In this document: piece after piece, positions 1 to 8,436 of the stretch
Layout: each line of letters begins with the position of its first letter
Numbering within the stretch: position 1 is the stretch's first letter
NCBI GenBank assembly: GCA_965657645.1
Contig: CBFHOS010000023.1
Location: 1-30,747, forward strand
Length of the DNA: 30,747 nt
Origin: CBFHOS01 sp965657645
Lineage (GTDB): Bacteria > Pseudomonadota > Alphaproteobacteria > Puniceispirillales > Puniceispirillaceae
Direction: 5' to 3'
The notes under the pieces: generated by a model
Told to the model about the DNA's origin: nothing
The model's database searches: none
The model's input: only the letters and a program-made list of their open reading frames with translations
Program-made: the position numbers and the translations under genes

Positions 1-1334
1 TCAGTAGATTTCGCACGGGCAAACAGCAAATCGAACCATGGCCCGAAGAGTTCATTTTTGATTTAACCACACGGGTAAAAACCGCCCGCCAGCTCCAGCG
101 AGAGCTGGACAAGCTTGATGATGATTCGGGACTTTCATCGGGCGAGAGACGACGCCAAGAACAAGCATTGAGACAGAAGTTCCAGCCGCATGCCCATGAC
201 CAGCTGACCTTTTTTCATCAACCTGTCTTTGGCGAAGACGGCGTACGCCAACGGTTTGTACAGTTCTGGATGAACCATTTCACTGTTGGCGCCAATTCCA
301 ATTCTAACAACTATGCGGGTGATCTTTTTCAAAATGTGATGAACCGCGACATTGATGGCCGCTTTGCCGACATGGCCTATAACGTCACCCGTCACCCGAC
401 TATGCTTTGTTACTTGGACAATATTTACAATATTGGCGAGACATCAGAAAAGGCCAAAAACAATAAAAAGCAACAGGTGGGTTTGAATGACAATCTAGGC
501 CGTGAATTGATGGAATTGCACACTATCTCACCGGCTGCTGGATATAGTGAAGACGACATCAGAGACGCCGCCAAAATTCTGGCTGGTTGGGGCTTCCTCT
601 TTCACAAAAAGGACGGCGCAAGATTTGACCGCAAGAATAAAATCAAAGATTACGGCGACGCCTTTGTGACCTATCACGCAGAGCCGGGTGGCAAGACGGT
701 GCTCGGCAAAACCTATCCAAATGGCAAGAAGGCCCTGCGGCTTTTCATTGATGATCTTGCCGCGATGCCCGAAACGGCGGCGCATATCTCACGCAAACTA
801 TGCCAGCATTTTATCAGCGATAATCCCAGTGATGATGATGTGAATGCCGTCATTGCCGCGTGGCAAAGGAGCGACGGAGACCTGCCAAGCGTTCATAAAG
901 CGGTGATCGAACGGGCCGCGCTCGATAATAGTCCGAAAATGCAATGGCCCCTCACATGGTTATTCACCCTATCGCGCACCTCTGGTGGCAATCTGACCTA
1001 TGGCTGGGATGACATTGGGGGCAAAGACCCGCATGAGGGTGTGTTCCGTCCTCGTCTTATGATGCGGGAACTCGGCCAGAACATCTGGGGCCGCCGCCAG
1101 CCTGACGGCTTTGCGCTTGATGGCGCTAGCTGGGCTACGCCTGAACATATGGAACGCCGCATCCGGATGGCCTCGATCATGCATCGGTTCGGTAATCCAC
1201 AGCTCGACGCAAACGACATGCTAGAGCGCATTGACGCATCGGCAATGACCAGAGATCTGGTGGCGTCGACGAGCGATGCGCGCAACAAATTCATCTTTAT
1301 GGCCTGTAGCCGTGAAATGATGGGGAGTGTGTAA
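1..1334 (+). CDS. DUF1800 domain protein (5' truncated by window edge)
   Basis: The frame is open from the first codon at position 3 with no stop, so the gene starts upstream of the window and this is its 3' part; a TTG at 168 is only an internal candidate start. DUF1800 hallmarks appear in the usual order: an FWMNHF motif, RELMELHT, a DIRDAAKILAGW segment, and the late ISRKLCQHF block followed by SDNPS. DUF1800 proteins are usually about 450-550 residues, so little is missing. Function is unknown in the family; members are almost always encoded next to a DUF1501 protein, as here, where the DUF1501 ATG lies one base after this TAA. The pair is expected to be exported and to work together. An in-frame alternative GTG for the next gene overlaps this stop but is less well placed. 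Confidence 0.9.
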   Translation, partial: SRFRTGKQQIEPWPEEFIFDLTTRVKTARQLQRELDKLDDDSGLSSGERRRQEQALRQKFQPHAHDQLTFFHQPVFGEDGVRQRFVQFWMNHFTVGANSNSNNYAGDLFQNVMNRDIDGRFADMAYNVTRHPTMLCYLDNIYNIGETSEKAKNNKKQQVGLNDNLGRELMELHTISPAAGYSEDDIRDAAKILAGWGFLFHKKDGARFDRKNKIKDYGDAFVTYHAEPGGKTVLGKTYPNGKKALRLFIDDLAAMPETAAHISRKLCQHFISDNPSDDDVNAVIAAWQRSDGDLPSVHKAVIERAALDNSPKMQWPLTWLFTLSRTSGGNLTYGWDDIGGKDPHEGVFRPRLMMRELGQNIWGRRQPDGFALDGASWATPEHMERRIRMASIMHRFGNPQLDANDMLERIDASAMTRDLVASTSDARNKFIFMACSREMMGSV

Positions 1335-1335
1335 G

Positions 1336-2472
1336 ATGATTACGAGAAGAAAGTTTTTGCAATCCTCCGCCGCCAGCCTCGCATTGGCAGGCTTTCCCAT
1401 TCACGGAGTAACCAAAGATCTGCCAACGGGGAATATTGTGGTGATCATTCTTGAGGGGGGTATGGACGGTCTAGCCGCTGTACCGCCGCTTGGTGATCCT
1501 GATCTGGAGCGGGCGCGAAAGGGGCTGATATCGGCCAATCCGATCACCCTCAATCCGTTCTTTGGCCTGCATCCGTCTCTCGGCGGTTTTGCCCGTATGC
1601 TGAATGATGGCGAGGCTAGCATCGTTCACGCCACCGCGTTTCCCTATACAAAACGATCGCACTTTGAAGGCCAGAACGTCATCCAAACAGGAAATATGAC
1701 TCCGTATGCGTCTAAATCTGGCTGGCTGGGGCGGTCATTGGAACTGGCGGGGTTGCCCGGGCGCGCCTATTCGATGGATATGCCGTTATTGATCCGCGGC
1801 GAGGCCGAATTGGATAATTACTATCCCGCCCATTTGCGCGGATCGATCGACCCAACAAACATGCTCACCGACCAATTGAGCCAATATCACGGATCAATCA
1901 TCGGTGATGCATTTACCAAAGTCGGCCAAAAGCATAAGGAAAAAGCCAAATTCATCGCCCGCGATCCAGTCAGTCTGGCCAAGCATGCCGGTGCCCGCCT
2001 ATCCGATCCGCTAGGCCCATCTGTGGCGGTGATCAAGGTGAGTGAGTTTGATACCCATGCCGGCCAAGGTGCCGATACAGGAATGCATTATGAACAGCTT
2101 GCCGAAGTTGATGATATCATGATTGCCCTTAAATCCAGCCTCGGCGCACAGTTCAAAGACACCGTCATTCTTACCCTTACCGAATTTGGCCGGACGGTAA
2201 AAATGAACGGATCCACCGGCACTGATCACGGGTATGGGTCTGCCGGATTGCTGGCTGGCGGCTTGCTAAAGGGCGGTAAGGTCATCACCCAATGGCCGGG
2301 CCTTGGCAAGCGTGATCGCTTTGAAGAACGGGATTTGCAATCGACGATAGATTATCGCTCCGTCTGTGCTGCCTGTATTGAGGCGGCCTTTGGCCTCGAC
2401 CATGAATTGATTGCCGACAAGATTTTCTACACGCCAAAGCTGGAGCGGGTTTATGACCATCTTTTCGCCTAG
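1336..2472 (+). CDS. DUF1501 family protein, Tat-exported
   Basis: This 378-residue protein begins with a twin-arginine signal (TRRKFLQ at residues 3-9, then a hydrophobic Ala/Leu stretch), so folded export to the periplasm by Tat is expected. DUF1501 belongs to the alkaline-phosphatase-like superfamily of secreted proteins; the SEFDTHAGQ and LTEFGRT segments and the late TDHGYG motif are the family's conserved blocks. The ATG at 1336 is preferred over the GTG at 1327 because GGGGAG at 1322-1327 is then correctly spaced and the Tat motif falls at the N-terminus. It is coupled to the upstream DUF1800 gene. The enzymatic role of the pair is not established; a periplasmic or outer-surface hydrolase is the usual guess. 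Confidence 0.9.
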   Translation: MITRRKFLQSSAASLALAGFPIHGVTKDLPTGNIVVIILEGGMDGLAAVPPLGDPDLERARKGLISANPITLNPFFGLHPSLGGFARMLNDGEASIVHATAFPYTKRSHFEGQNVIQTGNMTPYASKSGWLGRSLELAGLPGRAYSMDMPLLIRGEAELDNYYPAHLRGSIDPTNMLTDQLSQYHGSIIGDAFTKVGQKHKEKAKFIARDPVSLAKHAGARLSDPLGPSVAVIKVSEFDTHAGQGADTGMHYEQLAEVDDIMIALKSSLGAQFKDTVILTLTEFGRTVKMNGSTGTDHGYGSAGLLAGGLLKGGKVITQWPGLGKRDRFEERDLQSTIDYRSVCAACIEAAFGLDHELIADKIFYTPKLERVYDHLFA

Positions 2473-2479
2473 GCCAGTT

Positions 2480-3130
2480 ATGAAAAACGCAGTGCGAGGC
2501 ATGGCAATAATCGCGGCCGCATTGTTTGTTCACACCCAAGCATCGGCGCTAACATTTGCAACAACCAGTGACGAGCCTAATAGATCTGGGGGCAAATCCG
2601 GGAGCAAATCTGGGGGCGCGCTACAAAAAAGCGAATATATTCAGATATTTGACGTCAAAATAGCCGGAGCGTCGCTAAACAACCTCAAGCAGCCGCCAAG
2701 CTATTTTGATTTCTCAAAAATAAAATTAATGAAGATGCCAGCCGCGCAGAAATGTCGGTTTGAGTTCAAACGGCGGCAAAATAAATCGGGAAAAGAGCAA
2801 GTGCTCGCCAATGGCATCGTCGAAATTCACGATAGCCGCCTTGTTTTCAAAGACCATAACTGGCGGGTACGCGGCATGGCAACGCCGACATTCTTAAAGA
2901 CCGAGGCCAATCTAGTTGTTGATTCAACCGGCAATATAGTTGGAAAAGCACCGTTCTTCCTTTTATTTACCGACCCCGGTGAAATCGCTAGGCCGCCGAA
3001 ATATGTTGCATTGGGTGAGATGAAAAAAGAAACCGGTGACGCAAAATCACCTATTGGCGTTCACCCCTTCCCCGTGGATAATTGGGCGATGGGCTTGTTG
3101 AACATTCACAATTGCACGGACATCACTTAA
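2480..3130 (+). CDS. Secreted protein of unknown function
   Basis: A 216-residue protein whose ATG at 2480 gives a clean Sec signal peptide (MKNAVRGMAI followed by a hydrophobic stretch ending in ASA, cleavage near residue 23). An upstream in-frame ATG at 2411 would put the signal peptide internally and overlap the DUF1501 gene, so it is rejected. After the signal there is a short low-complexity Gly/Lys/Ser stretch made from a degenerate 12-base repeat (about 2587-2620). The body has two cysteines, one near the middle (AQKCRF) and one near the C-terminus (HNCTDIT), which could form a disulfide. I do not recognise a family. It lies seven bases after the DUF1501 stop and is probably co-transcribed with it, suggesting an accessory part of that export pair. 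Confidence 0.75.
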   Translation: MKNAVRGMAIIAAALFVHTQASALTFATTSDEPNRSGGKSGSKSGGALQKSEYIQIFDVKIAGASLNNLKQPPSYFDFSKIKLMKMPAAQKCRFEFKRRQNKSGKEQVLANGIVEIHDSRLVFKDHNWRVRGMATPTFLKTEANLVVDSTGNIVGKAPFFLLFTDPGEIARPPKYVALGEMKKETGDAKSPIGVHPFPVDNWAMGLLNIHNCTDIT

Positions 3131-3171
3131 TCCAAAGACGTCACCTGATTAGTGGCTAGCCCGACATTGCG

Positions 3172-4392
3172 TTAATAAGAATAAGAGAGCGTTACGCTAG
3201 CATATTGGTCATTGGCGAAAATGGCGTTATTCGCATCCTTTTCCAGCCCATTATTAAAGCTAGCCGCCGCCTTTATGACAAGATTATCTGTCACCCGTGT
3301 GCTGTATGACAGGCGCGTTGTGGTCGCGTTATAATCCAAGTCGCGGGTCACCAGTAACAGCGCCTCGCTATCATCGACATCATTGAACAGCAAACGCGCA
3401 CCGCCGATAAGATCCTTTTGAAAGCCTGTATGGCTATCTAGCTTGCGGCTATCTCTAGCAAATTCCACCAGCAATACGACATCATAACCGGTGCCAGCCA
3501 GATCATATAGATTATGCTCCACCCCGATGATACCAGCCTCATAAGAGCCCATTTTGCCAAGCCGGTCATATTGACCAGTGCGGCGGATTACCTCTGCCTT
3601 TAACGCCGTATCGCCGCGCAAATATTGGACATCGATGCCGTTCTGGGTAATGCGGGAATAATCTGCCTTTAGGCGGCCATCGCTTTGCGGCAAAAACCGG
3701 CCATCACGGCCGATGCCGCTAAAATGTGACACGGCCAAATCGACATCACCAAAATAGCCTGACCAGCGCAAAGCCCGGCCCATATCGCCGTGATTAGCCC
3801 CGCCGCTATAGCTAACCGCATCACTATGAACCGCCGCCCCAGTGCGCAATCGTGACGCCGATCCAGGATAGATATTCTCAACAAATTGCGGCAATGCATA
3901 GATATCGAGCTGTCCCGGACCGATCGGGGTTGAGAGTTTTACCATCGGCGCACCTAGCTTTTGCCCGCGCGTCAGACCGCGTGTGTAATCATAGCTGTTG
4001 ATGATATCGACGGGGTTAAAGCTCTCGACCTTACCCCAAAATTCGATATTCGTACCGACCAACAAATCATAATGTGCGTTGCTTGCCTGGATATTGACCT
4101 GTGCCGGATCAACACGGCCAGCCCCGGAATCTCCCGAAGATAGTCGCGGCTCCATCACCAACTGGACATTATCCCATTCAACCAACAGGCCCGGCTCTAG
4201 ATCAAAGGCACCAAAATCATCATGGCTATCGGCATGCAATGGCGCTTGCCAATAATGATCCAGATGCAGATCAAACTTGCCATAATGCTCGGTATATAGA
4301 TCCTCGGCCAGCGACGGGGTTGGAAGCGACAGGGTTGGGAGCGCACATAGACCGAAGGCAACACCCAAAAATGAGTAGAGAGAGCGCCGCAT
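3172..4392 (-). CDS. Outer-membrane beta-barrel protein partner of the RND exporter
   Basis: A 406-residue protein with a Sec signal peptide (MRRSLYSFLG, hydrophobic core, SLAED cleavage region near residue 30). The mature part is rich in alternating polar/hydrophobic strands with aromatic residues, and the C-terminus ends SVTLSYSY, the terminal aromatic pattern recognised by the BAM complex. This supports an outer-membrane beta-barrel of roughly 14-18 strands; the exact family (DUF1302-like or other porin-like) is not clear to me. Its ATG shares one base with the stop of the upstream RND gene (TAATG), so it is translationally coupled to it. The most likely role is the outer-membrane partner or acceptor for whatever the RND/LolA-like protein moves, probably a lipid-like or hydrophobic cargo. 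Confidence 0.8.
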   Translation of the reverse strand: MRRSLYSFLGVAFGLCALPTLSLPTPSLAEDLYTEHYGKFDLHLDHYWQAPLHADSHDDFGAFDLEPGLLVEWDNVQLVMEPRLSSGDSGAGRVDPAQVNIQASNAHYDLLVGTNIEFWGKVESFNPVDIINSYDYTRGLTRGQKLGAPMVKLSTPIGPGQLDIYALPQFVENIYPGSASRLRTGAAVHSDAVSYSGGANHGDMGRALRWSGYFGDVDLAVSHFSGIGRDGRFLPQSDGRLKADYSRITQNGIDVQYLRGDTALKAEVIRRTGQYDRLGKMGSYEAGIIGVEHNLYDLAGTGYDVVLLVEFARDSRKLDSHTGFQKDLIGGARLLFNDVDDSEALLLVTRDLDYNATTTRLSYSTRVTDNLVIKAAASFNNGLEKDANNAIFANDQYASVTLSYSY

Positions 4393-7300
4393 TACCGAGA
4401 CGCTTTTTCCAATGCTTGCGGGGTAAATGCGCGATCGGCAAGGCCTGCATCAAACACATAATCACCCCATGACAGGCGGGTAGATTTACCTGTCTGGACA
4501 TTCTCCATCACCATGTCATGCGCGCGCCAGAACTTGCCTTGATATTGGCGGTAGTCATTAAAGGTAAGGATTTTCTCAAGATCACCACGGCGGTTGTAAA
4601 ATTCAATGCGGTGCACCCGATATTCATCCATATCAGTATAGGAAACCCGCTTTGAATAGCCTGACTTTTTGTTCTTTGGCACACTCTCAACCGTCGCGCA
4701 TGTGAGTGCGGCATCGGTTGGGCATGGCGCGTCTTCAACCCAATTATGGGTGTTATCATCCACCTCTTCAGATCCTAAATCCTCATAGGAAAATTCTGAA
4801 CTGACAAATTTGCCAGTACGGTTTGATGATGAAATGCGCTTTACCCGCTTAAGGGCAGGTAGGAAAATCCACTGTGAATCGTCATTCGGTTCAATCATCG
4901 AATGGGTCAATAGCGCGGTGCCACGAACGTCCCGCGGCTCGGAAAACACGATGATGCTCTTATCGCCCTCACCCGGATTTGCATTTTCCAGCGTGGTTGA
5001 TTTGAATTTGCGCACGCTTTCCTTGCCAGCTTTGTTCTTCAACACCATCTGGCCTTCGACCGCGAAATCACCAAAACCTTCATCACGCTTGGCCGTTTCG
5101 GTGGCAATCGCCAACCCTTTTTCAGCCGAGGCGTTGGCTGGCGCTCCGACAAAAATCAGGGTGCCGGCAATGGCGAGGGCAAAGACGCTTGAAGCAACAG
5201 TTTTGGTAGAGGCTGTGTTTTTCATTTTATCAATCCAAATCAACAATGGCGGTAGGAATAGGAAATCTACAAACAGGGCAAAGCCCAAGGTCACGGCGGT
5301 CAAGCGGGCCAAGTCACGGTTCACCGCAAAGCCCGATTGTCCCAAAATGGCAAAGCCGACAACCAGCGCGAGGGAGGTCACGGTCAAGGCCATGCCAACC
5401 GATTTGAACGCATAGCGCACCGAATTTTCGGGGGTCTCACCACGCTTGCGGGCGGCCGCATATTTCAAAATGAAATGCACCGTATCATCAACAACAATGC
5501 CCAATGTCATCGCCACAACGATCGATACGGCCAGTGTCACATTGCCAACCGCATAGCCCCACAGGCCAAACGCCATCGCCGCCGGAACCAAATTGGGCAC
5601 CAGCGATATCAACCCCAGCTTTACGTTGCGCAGGACCAGCAAAATCACGAATGATATCAATACCAAGGCCAGAACAGTGCCTTGTAGCATCGCCGGCACA
5701 TCTCGCGCCGAGATCATCGTATAAACATGGGTTTGCCCCGTCACTGGGCTTTGCAGGCTTGGCGCGTTATCGGCAAACCATGCTTGGATACGGGAATCCA
5801 GCGCCAATAATTGCGCCGTATTTGTGCGCGGTACATAGGCGGTAATCCGCACGGCCGAACGATCAACATTAATCTGGTCGGTCAGATCCATGCCATAGCC
5901 AAGCGAGAGCTCGTATAGGAACAGATATTGCGACGCCTCTTCATCACTATCCGGCAACCGGTAATAGGATGTGTCATCGCCATTCATATTCTGGTTCAAC
6001 CGCTTGATAATATCGGTGATCGAGCGCACGTTACTGATTTCAGGCTGGGCCCGCAGGAAGGTTGAAAATTCATCCAGCTTGGTGAGATAGGCAATCGAGT
6101 TGATGCCACTTTCCTCGCCCGTTTCAACCGCATATTCCAGCACGTTCAAGCCACCAAGATTGTCTTCGTAAAAATCGGTTGCGAGACGGAGTTCGTAGCG
6201 TTCGTCAAAATAGCGGATGAAATCATCCTCAAGCTTGATCTGGCTAATGCCAACGCCAACACCGATTATCAACACCGGAATACCGAGCAACAACCGGCGC
6301 TGGTTTGTGATCACCCACTCACCCAGCGCGACCATGAAACGGTCAACCGAGGCCTGCTGTTGCTTTTGCTTTGATGGCAACCAGCAAATCAACGCGGGCA
6401 ACAGGAACATGGTGAACACCCACACCCCGACCATACCAGCCGCAACCATGTTACCTAGCTGGCGAAATGGTGGTGAGATTGAAAAGTTGAGCGACAGAAA
6501 CCCAACCGCGGTGGTGAATATGGCAACGGTAATGGCCAAGCCATGATCGCTGATCGCGCGCTTTGCCCAGACTTCCCGATCGGATGTTTCCTGCATGCTC
6601 TGGCGAACCGATGAAAGGATGTGAACCGTGCTCGCAACCGCCAGCGTGATGATCATCAATGGCGCAACAGCGGTAGCCGAATTTAGCGGCACGCCGCTCC
6701 ATCCAAGCGCCCCCAACGAAATCAACGCAGAAAGCACAGCAATCGTTAGAACCGAAAGCACCCCAACGATCGTGCGCAGCAACAACCCGACAATTAGCAA
6801 CATCGCCAATAACATGGCCGGTGTAAGGGTCGCCCCATCATCCTGACTGGCAACGGCGAATTGCTGGCCAACTGGAATTGATCCGGTTATCTGGAAGGTG
6901 ATATCTGGATGCGCCGCGCGGTAGCGGGCCAACAAGGGATCGGCCTCGGCCATCACCAACGGTACTTCGCTCGCCAGATCAAGACCGGGCAGACGGAATA
7001 TGATGCCGACTTGGGTGATGCTGGCGGCGTCATTAATTAAAGCCCCTCGGATTTCAACCCGCGACAATGCCACCTCGCGCGCCTTATCCGCCTCGCTTTG
7101 GGTCACTGATTGCGGATCTACAATCAAATCCTCGACGATCATCATGTCTTCGTCGGCATAGCTGTTCTGGAAACGGGTGATCGAATTCACCAACCGCACA
7201 AACGGCAAATTCCACGCATCATTCGTTAGATCATCAATCACCGCCAATGTTTGCGGGGTAAACACTTTGCCATCTTTGGGAATGACCAGAACATTCAGAT

Positions 7301-7514
7301 TGTCATCTTTGGCAAATTCCTGCTCAAAGCGATCCAGCGTCTGTTTGTCAGGATTATCCGGCCCCATGAACACACGGCCATCCGTATCCAGCCGCAAATT
7401 CGGCATGCCCGCATAAACGGCAAAGGCCATGATGAATGTCAGTAAAACCAAAATGCGGCGGTTATTGACGGCAAATTCTGCGAATTTTTCAAAGAAGCCG
7501 GATGGCTGTGACAT
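4392..7514 (-). CDS. RND/MMPL-family exporter fused to LolA-like outer membrane lipoprotein-sorting domain
   Basis: A 1040-residue inner-membrane protein of the COG1033 type (predicted RND-superfamily exporters). Residues 1-760 show the duplicated RND plan: a first helix near 18-37, a large periplasmic loop to about 225, a bundle of helices to about 385, a second half with a helix near 405-425, a second loop, and a final bundle at about 615-760. The motif GIVVDDTVHF near residue 673 is characteristic of this group and carries the paired acidic residues linked to proton coupling. At Met764 a second segment begins that reads like a complete Sec signal peptide (MKNTASTKTV, hydrophobic core, ANASA) and then a LolA-like outer membrane lipoprotein-sorting domain (about 800-1040, PF17131-like). 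The frame is continuous, and no good ribosome-binding site precedes Met764. GGAG six bases before the ATG at 7514 supports the start. Confidence 0.9.
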   Translation of the reverse strand: MSQPSGFFEKFAEFAVNNRRILVLLTFIMAFAVYAGMPNLRLDTDGRVFMGPDNPDKQTLDRFEQEFAKDDNLNVLVIPKDGKVFTPQTLAVIDDLTNDAWNLPFVRLVNSITRFQNSYADEDMMIVEDLIVDPQSVTQSEADKAREVALSRVEIRGALINDAASITQVGIIFRLPGLDLASEVPLVMAEADPLLARYRAAHPDITFQITGSIPVGQQFAVASQDDGATLTPAMLLAMLLIVGLLLRTIVGVLSVLTIAVLSALISLGALGWSGVPLNSATAVAPLMIITLAVASTVHILSSVRQSMQETSDREVWAKRAISDHGLAITVAIFTTAVGFLSLNFSISPPFRQLGNMVAAGMVGVWVFTMFLLPALICWLPSKQKQQQASVDRFMVALGEWVITNQRRLLLGIPVLIIGVGVGISQIKLEDDFIRYFDERYELRLATDFYEDNLGGLNVLEYAVETGEESGINSIAYLTKLDEFSTFLRAQPEISNVRSITDIIKRLNQNMNGDDTSYYRLPDSDEEASQYLFLYELSLGYGMDLTDQINVDRSAVRITAYVPRTNTAQLLALDSRIQAWFADNAPSLQSPVTGQTHVYTMISARDVPAMLQGTVLALVLISFVILLVLRNVKLGLISLVPNLVPAAMAFGLWGYAVGNVTLAVSIVVAMTLGIVVDDTVHFILKYAAARKRGETPENSVRYAFKSVGMALTVTSLALVVGFAILGQSGFAVNRDLARLTAVTLGFALFVDFLFLPPLLIWIDKMKNTASTKTVASSVFALAIAGTLIFVGAPANASAEKGLAIATETAKRDEGFGDFAVEGQMVLKNKAGKESVRKFKSTTLENANPGEGDKSIIVFSEPRDVRGTALLTHSMIEPNDDSQWIFLPALKRVKRISSSNRTGKFVSSEFSYEDLGSEEVDDNTHNWVEDAPCPTDAALTCATVESVPKNKKSGYSKRVSYTDMDEYRVHRIEFYNRRGDLEKILTFNDYRQYQGKFWRAHDMVMENVQTGKSTRLSWGDYVFDAGLADRAFTPQALEKASR

Positions 7515-7556
7515 AAATGTCTCCGCTAACGAAATAATAAATTATTTCCCGCTTAT

Positions 7557-7574
7557 ACAGTAACCACCCACTGT
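7557..7574. promoter_or_regulatory. Possible operator: inverted repeat ACAGT-N8-ACTGT
   Basis: Perfect 5-base half-sites (7557-7561 and 7570-7574) separated by 8 bases lie 43 bases upstream of the RND exporter start, in the only non-coding gap between that gene and the CitE-like gene. The position suits a repressor site over an exporter promoter. The half-sites are short and may be chance; no convincing -35/-10 pair was seen beside them. Confidence 0.25.
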
Positions 7575-7590
7575 TTTGATAGGGTGTCAT

Positions 7591-8436
7591 TTACTCTATT
7601 CGCAATAAGGCGCGGGCCTGTTCTAATACCGGCGCATCGAGCATCTGGCCGGTGACTGGATGCCGCGCCGTTCCTCCCGTTTCTATCTGGCTCGCCTGTG
7701 CTATGACGCCGGCCGCCCATTCCTGCATTTCGGGCGATGGGCTAAACCCGTCACGCAAGGCCGCGATCTGGGCTGGGTGAATACAAAACGCCCCCTTTGC
7801 GCCCACATGCGCCGCCGCCATTGCCGCCTTTGTAAAGGCCGCAATGTCACTGTAATCCGCGATCGAGCTTGGCATGCCAAGAACCGGTATCCCCCACATC
7901 GCGCCGCGCTTTACCAGATCATACAGGGCGTGCGTAAGCAGGGTTTCATTCGGCGCCACACCTAGATCAGCGCAAAAATCCTCACTACCAAGCGCAAGAC
8001 CGATCAACCCATCTGGGCATGCCCCCTGATCATTCAGCAAATGCCCAAGCGCCGCCAGATCCTCGATCATCGCAATGACCCCGCTTTGGCGTCCACGCGC
8101 CGCCAGTTCAATATCATCACGCCCCTTGGTCTTTGGCAGGACGATCGGTATGTGCGGTGGAACAACGCCAAGATCAGCGGCACATTCTGGCGAGGATACG
8201 TCATTCACCCGCACAAATACCGGCTTGTCATTTTGCGATGCAATGTCCAATAGATCCGCAAGTGCCGCCCGCGCGTCTTGCTTTTGCGCCTTTGCAACGC
8301 CGTCTTCTAAATCAAGACAGACCGCATCCGCATTTGTGCCCAGAGCCTTGGTCGCCAGCGCAATTTTATCAGACGGCGCAAATAAAACCGCCCGCGGACA
8401 GCTTTGTGACAGCGTATTTCTAACACTATGCGCCAT
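7591..8436 (-). CDS. CitE-like HpcH/HpaI-family CoA-ester lyase
   Basis: A 281-residue TIM-barrel lyase of the CitE / malyl-CoA lyase type. Visible family blocks are VLFAPSDK near residue 18, CLDLEDGV at 40-47, RVNDV at 76-80 (the substrate-binding Arg), IAMIED around 121-126 (Glu125 as Mg2+ ligand), ALGSEDF at 148-154 (Asp153 as second metal ligand) and FCIHPAQI towards the end. These enzymes cleave beta-hydroxyacyl-CoA esters such as malyl-CoA, methylmalyl-CoA or citramalyl-CoA by a retro-Claisen reaction; which substrate applies cannot be read from the sequence. The ATG at 8436 overlaps the stop of the CoA-transferase gene (TGATG) and follows AAGGGGAT; a GTG one codon earlier is possible. 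It is the last gene of a three-gene operon. Confidence 0.88.
   Translation of the reverse strand: MAHSVRNTLSQSCPRAVLFAPSDKIALATKALGTNADAVCLDLEDGVAKAQKQDARAALADLLDIASQNDKPVFVRVNDVSSPECAADLGVVPPHIPIVLPKTKGRDDIELAARGRQSGVIAMIEDLAALGHLLNDQGACPDGLIGLALGSEDFCADLGVAPNETLLTHALYDLVKRGAMWGIPVLGMPSSIADYSDIAAFTKAAMAAAHVGAKGAFCIHPAQIAALRDGFSPSPEMQEWAAGVIAQASQIETGGTARHPVTGQMLDAPVLEQARALLRIE

Noticed and set aside
2587..2620. GGKSGSKSGG segment as a possible nucleotide-binding P-loop
   Set aside because: It lies just after the signal peptide in a low-complexity repeat and lacks the preceding strand and the G-x4-GK-S/T spacing.
4810..5415. A 201-residue plus-strand reading frame opposite the RND exporter
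   Set aside because: It is antisense to strongly supported coding sequence, has no ribosome-binding site, and its composition (Lys/Arg/Ser-rich) is that of a shadow frame.
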